Positions 32,430 through 33,685 of a DNA stretch of 33,685 nt are shown one piece after another (position 1 is the first letter of the stretch; the number at the start of each line of letters is the position of its first letter). The DNA is from an uncultured Oscillospiraceae bacterium. Lineage in GTDB: Bacteria; Bacillota; Clostridia; Oscillospirales; Oscillospiraceae. Where the stretch lies: positions 1-33,685 of the forward strand of contig CANQRQ010000024.1 in the NCBI GenBank assembly GCA_947626315.1, read 5' to 3'. The notes below the pieces were generated by a model, which saw only the letters and a list, made by a program, of their open reading frames with translations, was not told the DNA's origin and did not search any database. The position numbers and the translations under genes were made by a program.

Positions 32430-32462
32430 TTCTCCCGGCCATTGAGGCCGGGAAGCACCGCA

Positions 32463-32518
32463 AGGGGCTGTGTATTTTCGTGCCACATGGGTACGAAAAT
32501 ACACAGCCCCTGTTTTTT
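32463..32518 (+). terminator. Terminator after the aminotransferase gene
   Basis: A 19-bp perfect stem (32463-32481 with 32493-32511) is followed by GTTTTTT. A smaller CCCGGCC/GGCCGGG hairpin lies just upstream at 32434-32452. Confidence 0.9.
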
Positions 32519-32543
32519 ATGATCTGTACTCCGCGCCAGCGCT

Positions 32544-33020
32544 CTACTCTGCCAGCTGCCGCAGGGTGTCCCCGGTGAGGCGGTAGACCGTCCAGCCCTC
32601 CATGGGCCTGGCGCCCAGAGAGAGGTAGAAGGCGATGCTGGGCTTGTTCCAGTCCAGGCAGGACCACTCCAGGCGGCCGCAGCCCCGCTCCACGGCGATC
32701 CGGGCCAGCGCGCGCAAAAGCGCCTTGCCCACGCCCCGGCCCCGGTACGCCGGCCGGACATACAGATCCTCCAGATAGAGCCCGGCCCGGCCCAGGAAGG
32801 TGGAGAAATTATGGAAGAACAGCGCGAAGCCCAGCGCCTCGCCCTCCGCCTCGGCCAGCAGGACCTCCGCCTTTTGCTTCTCAAAGAGCCATTCCCGCAG
32901 CAGCTCCTCCGTGGCCACGACCTGGTCCAGCATGTTCTCATAGGCCGCCAGCTCCCGGATAAAGGTGAGGATCACCGGCAGGTCCCTTTCCTCCGCCGCC
33001 CGCAGCGTCAGCTTTTCCAT
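32544..33020 (-). CDS. GNAT-family N-acetyltransferase, diamine/thialysine type
   Basis: 158 aa. N-terminal LTLRAAEERDLPVILTFIRE, acetyl-CoA-binding motif A VRPAYRGRGVGKALL, and FYLSLGARPMEGWTVYRL at the C-terminal end match the spermidine/thialysine acetyltransferase group (SAT-like). It should acetylate a small amine using acetyl-CoA in the cytosol. The substrate is not determined. It has its own promoter. Confidence 0.88.
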   Translation of the reverse strand: MEKLTLRAAEERDLPVILTFIRELAAYENMLDQVVATEELLREWLFEKQKAEVLLAEAEGEALGFALFFHNFSTFLGRAGLYLEDLYVRPAYRGRGVGKALLRALARIAVERGCGRLEWSCLDWNKPSIAFYLSLGARPMEGWTVYRLTGDTLRQLAE

Positions 33021-33050
33021 AAAAGCGCCCCCCTGTTATGCAGTGGGACC

Positions 33051-33079
33051 AGTATACCCCATTCCGGCCGCCGCCGCAA
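33051..33079 (-). promoter_or_regulatory. GNAT gene promoter
   Basis: On the minus strand TTGCGG (33074-33079), a 17-nt spacer and TATACT (33051-33056). Confidence 0.6.
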
Positions 33080-33085
33080 GGGGAA

Positions 33086-33592
33086 TTATCCCAGATCCAT
33101 GAAGGTCTCCAGCCGCAGCTCCAGGGCATAGGGCTCCTCCGCATCCGGGTCCTCCAGATTGGCGCCCCACAGGTACAGCGGGTCCTCGCCCAGCTGCCGC
33201 AGGTCCTCCAGGGTAGCCGCGTAGATCTCGTAGCGGTCCTCGTAATACCAGAGCTTGCCGATCGTCACCCGGGTGTTTTCGTCATAGCGCACCGTGACGG
33301 GGACCTCGTCGGTGCCCAGGCTGGCGGGCTCCAGGGTCACGCTGCTGTCGGTCATCGCCGTGAGATCGCGGCTGGGCAGATTCATTTTGGCGTAATAGTT
33401 CTCGTTGAGGCCGGTCCCGCTCTCCAGCAGGGTCCCCGGCTCCGGGGCCGGCGTCTCCGCGGCCGCGCCGCTCTCCTCCGCCGCGGACGGGGCCGCGGCG
33501 GGCTCCGGGGCCGGCTCCTCCTTCCGGCCGCAGGCCGTCAGGCTCAGCAGCAGAAGCAGCAGCAACAGGGTGTTTCCAATCGTCTTTTTCAT
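33086..33592 (-). CDS. Lipoprotein of unknown function
   Basis: 168 aa. A typical lipoprotein signal: MKKTIGNTLL, a Leu run, then lipobox LTAC with the lipidated cysteine at 21. A low-complexity Pro/Ala/Glu linker covers about 26-58, and a globular domain of about 110 residues with alternating strands follows. I do not recognise the globular domain. It is expected on the outer face of the cytoplasmic membrane. The ATG at 33590-33592 has AAGGAG 8 nt upstream, so I reject the longer frame. The upstream end of its transcript lies near the window edge. Confidence 0.8.
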   Translation of the reverse strand: MKKTIGNTLLLLLLLLSLTACGRKEEPAPEPAAAPSAAEESGAAAETPAPEPGTLLESGTGLNENYYAKMNLPSRDLTAMTDSSVTLEPASLGTDEVPVTVRYDENTRVTIGKLWYYEDRYEIYAATLEDLRQLGEDPLYLWGANLEDPDAEEPYALELRLETFMDLG

Positions 33593-33685
33593 GATTTTTT
33601 CTCCTTTTCTACTACAATATATTTGGTCGTAAGCTTGACCGCCAGTCAAGGATACGTCCATCTCGTTGCTTAAGCTGTTAGAATG

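Noticed and set aside
1-33685. CRISPR array, prophage or intact insertion sequence
   Set aside because: No regularly spaced repeats, transposase, integrase or phage structural genes were found.

Overview
The window looks like chromosomal DNA of a high-GC, strictly anaerobic gut Clostridium relative (Oscillospiraceae; Flavonifractor, Lawsonibacter or Dysosmobacter-like). This is inferred from gene content (FeoAB, HemW, VanW-family protein, YtrA-type GntR/ABC pair, AcnX pair), Firmicute Shine-Dalgarno sites, sigma-A promoters and GC-rich codon use. No species assignment is possible from the sequence alone.

Left end, 1-5930: visibly less GC-rich and poorly packed. It holds an orphan solute-binding-like protein, an anti-sigma/ECF sigma pair whose sigma gene is broken by an in-frame stop, a 56-aa cysteine-rich KTR protein with one zinc ligand lost, a TTG-started 60-aa protein of a kind I associate with serine-recombinase elements, and a 163-bp miniature inverted-repeat unit. 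The region ends at the 3' side of a tRNA-Leu gene. It reads as decayed mobile or accessory DNA; no recombinase or transfer gene remains.

6022-19720: ordinary core genome. Four consecutive hairpins lie below an aconitase-X dehydratase pair. A plus-strand run htpG, hemW, VanW-family gene and metG follows. It converges at a bidirectional terminator with feoA-feoB. A glyoxalase/isochorismatase-fold operon and a phosphoribosyltransferase come next.

19719-33685: HtrA protease; an autoregulated GntR/ABC-2 transporter operon with a clear operator; a thioesterase plus small membrane protein; a MATE exporter; a frameshifted HypA-like zinc ribbon; a codB-codA cytosine uptake and deamination operon behind a consensus promoter and a probable PyrR-type attenuator; nnrD; a PLP aminotransferase; a GNAT acetyltransferase; and a lipoprotein.

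I found no CRISPR array, intact transposase, phage module or clearly new multi-gene system. The observations most worth checking are the broken small genes, the tandem hairpin cluster, the putative pyrimidine attenuator on codBA and the miniature inverted-repeat element.
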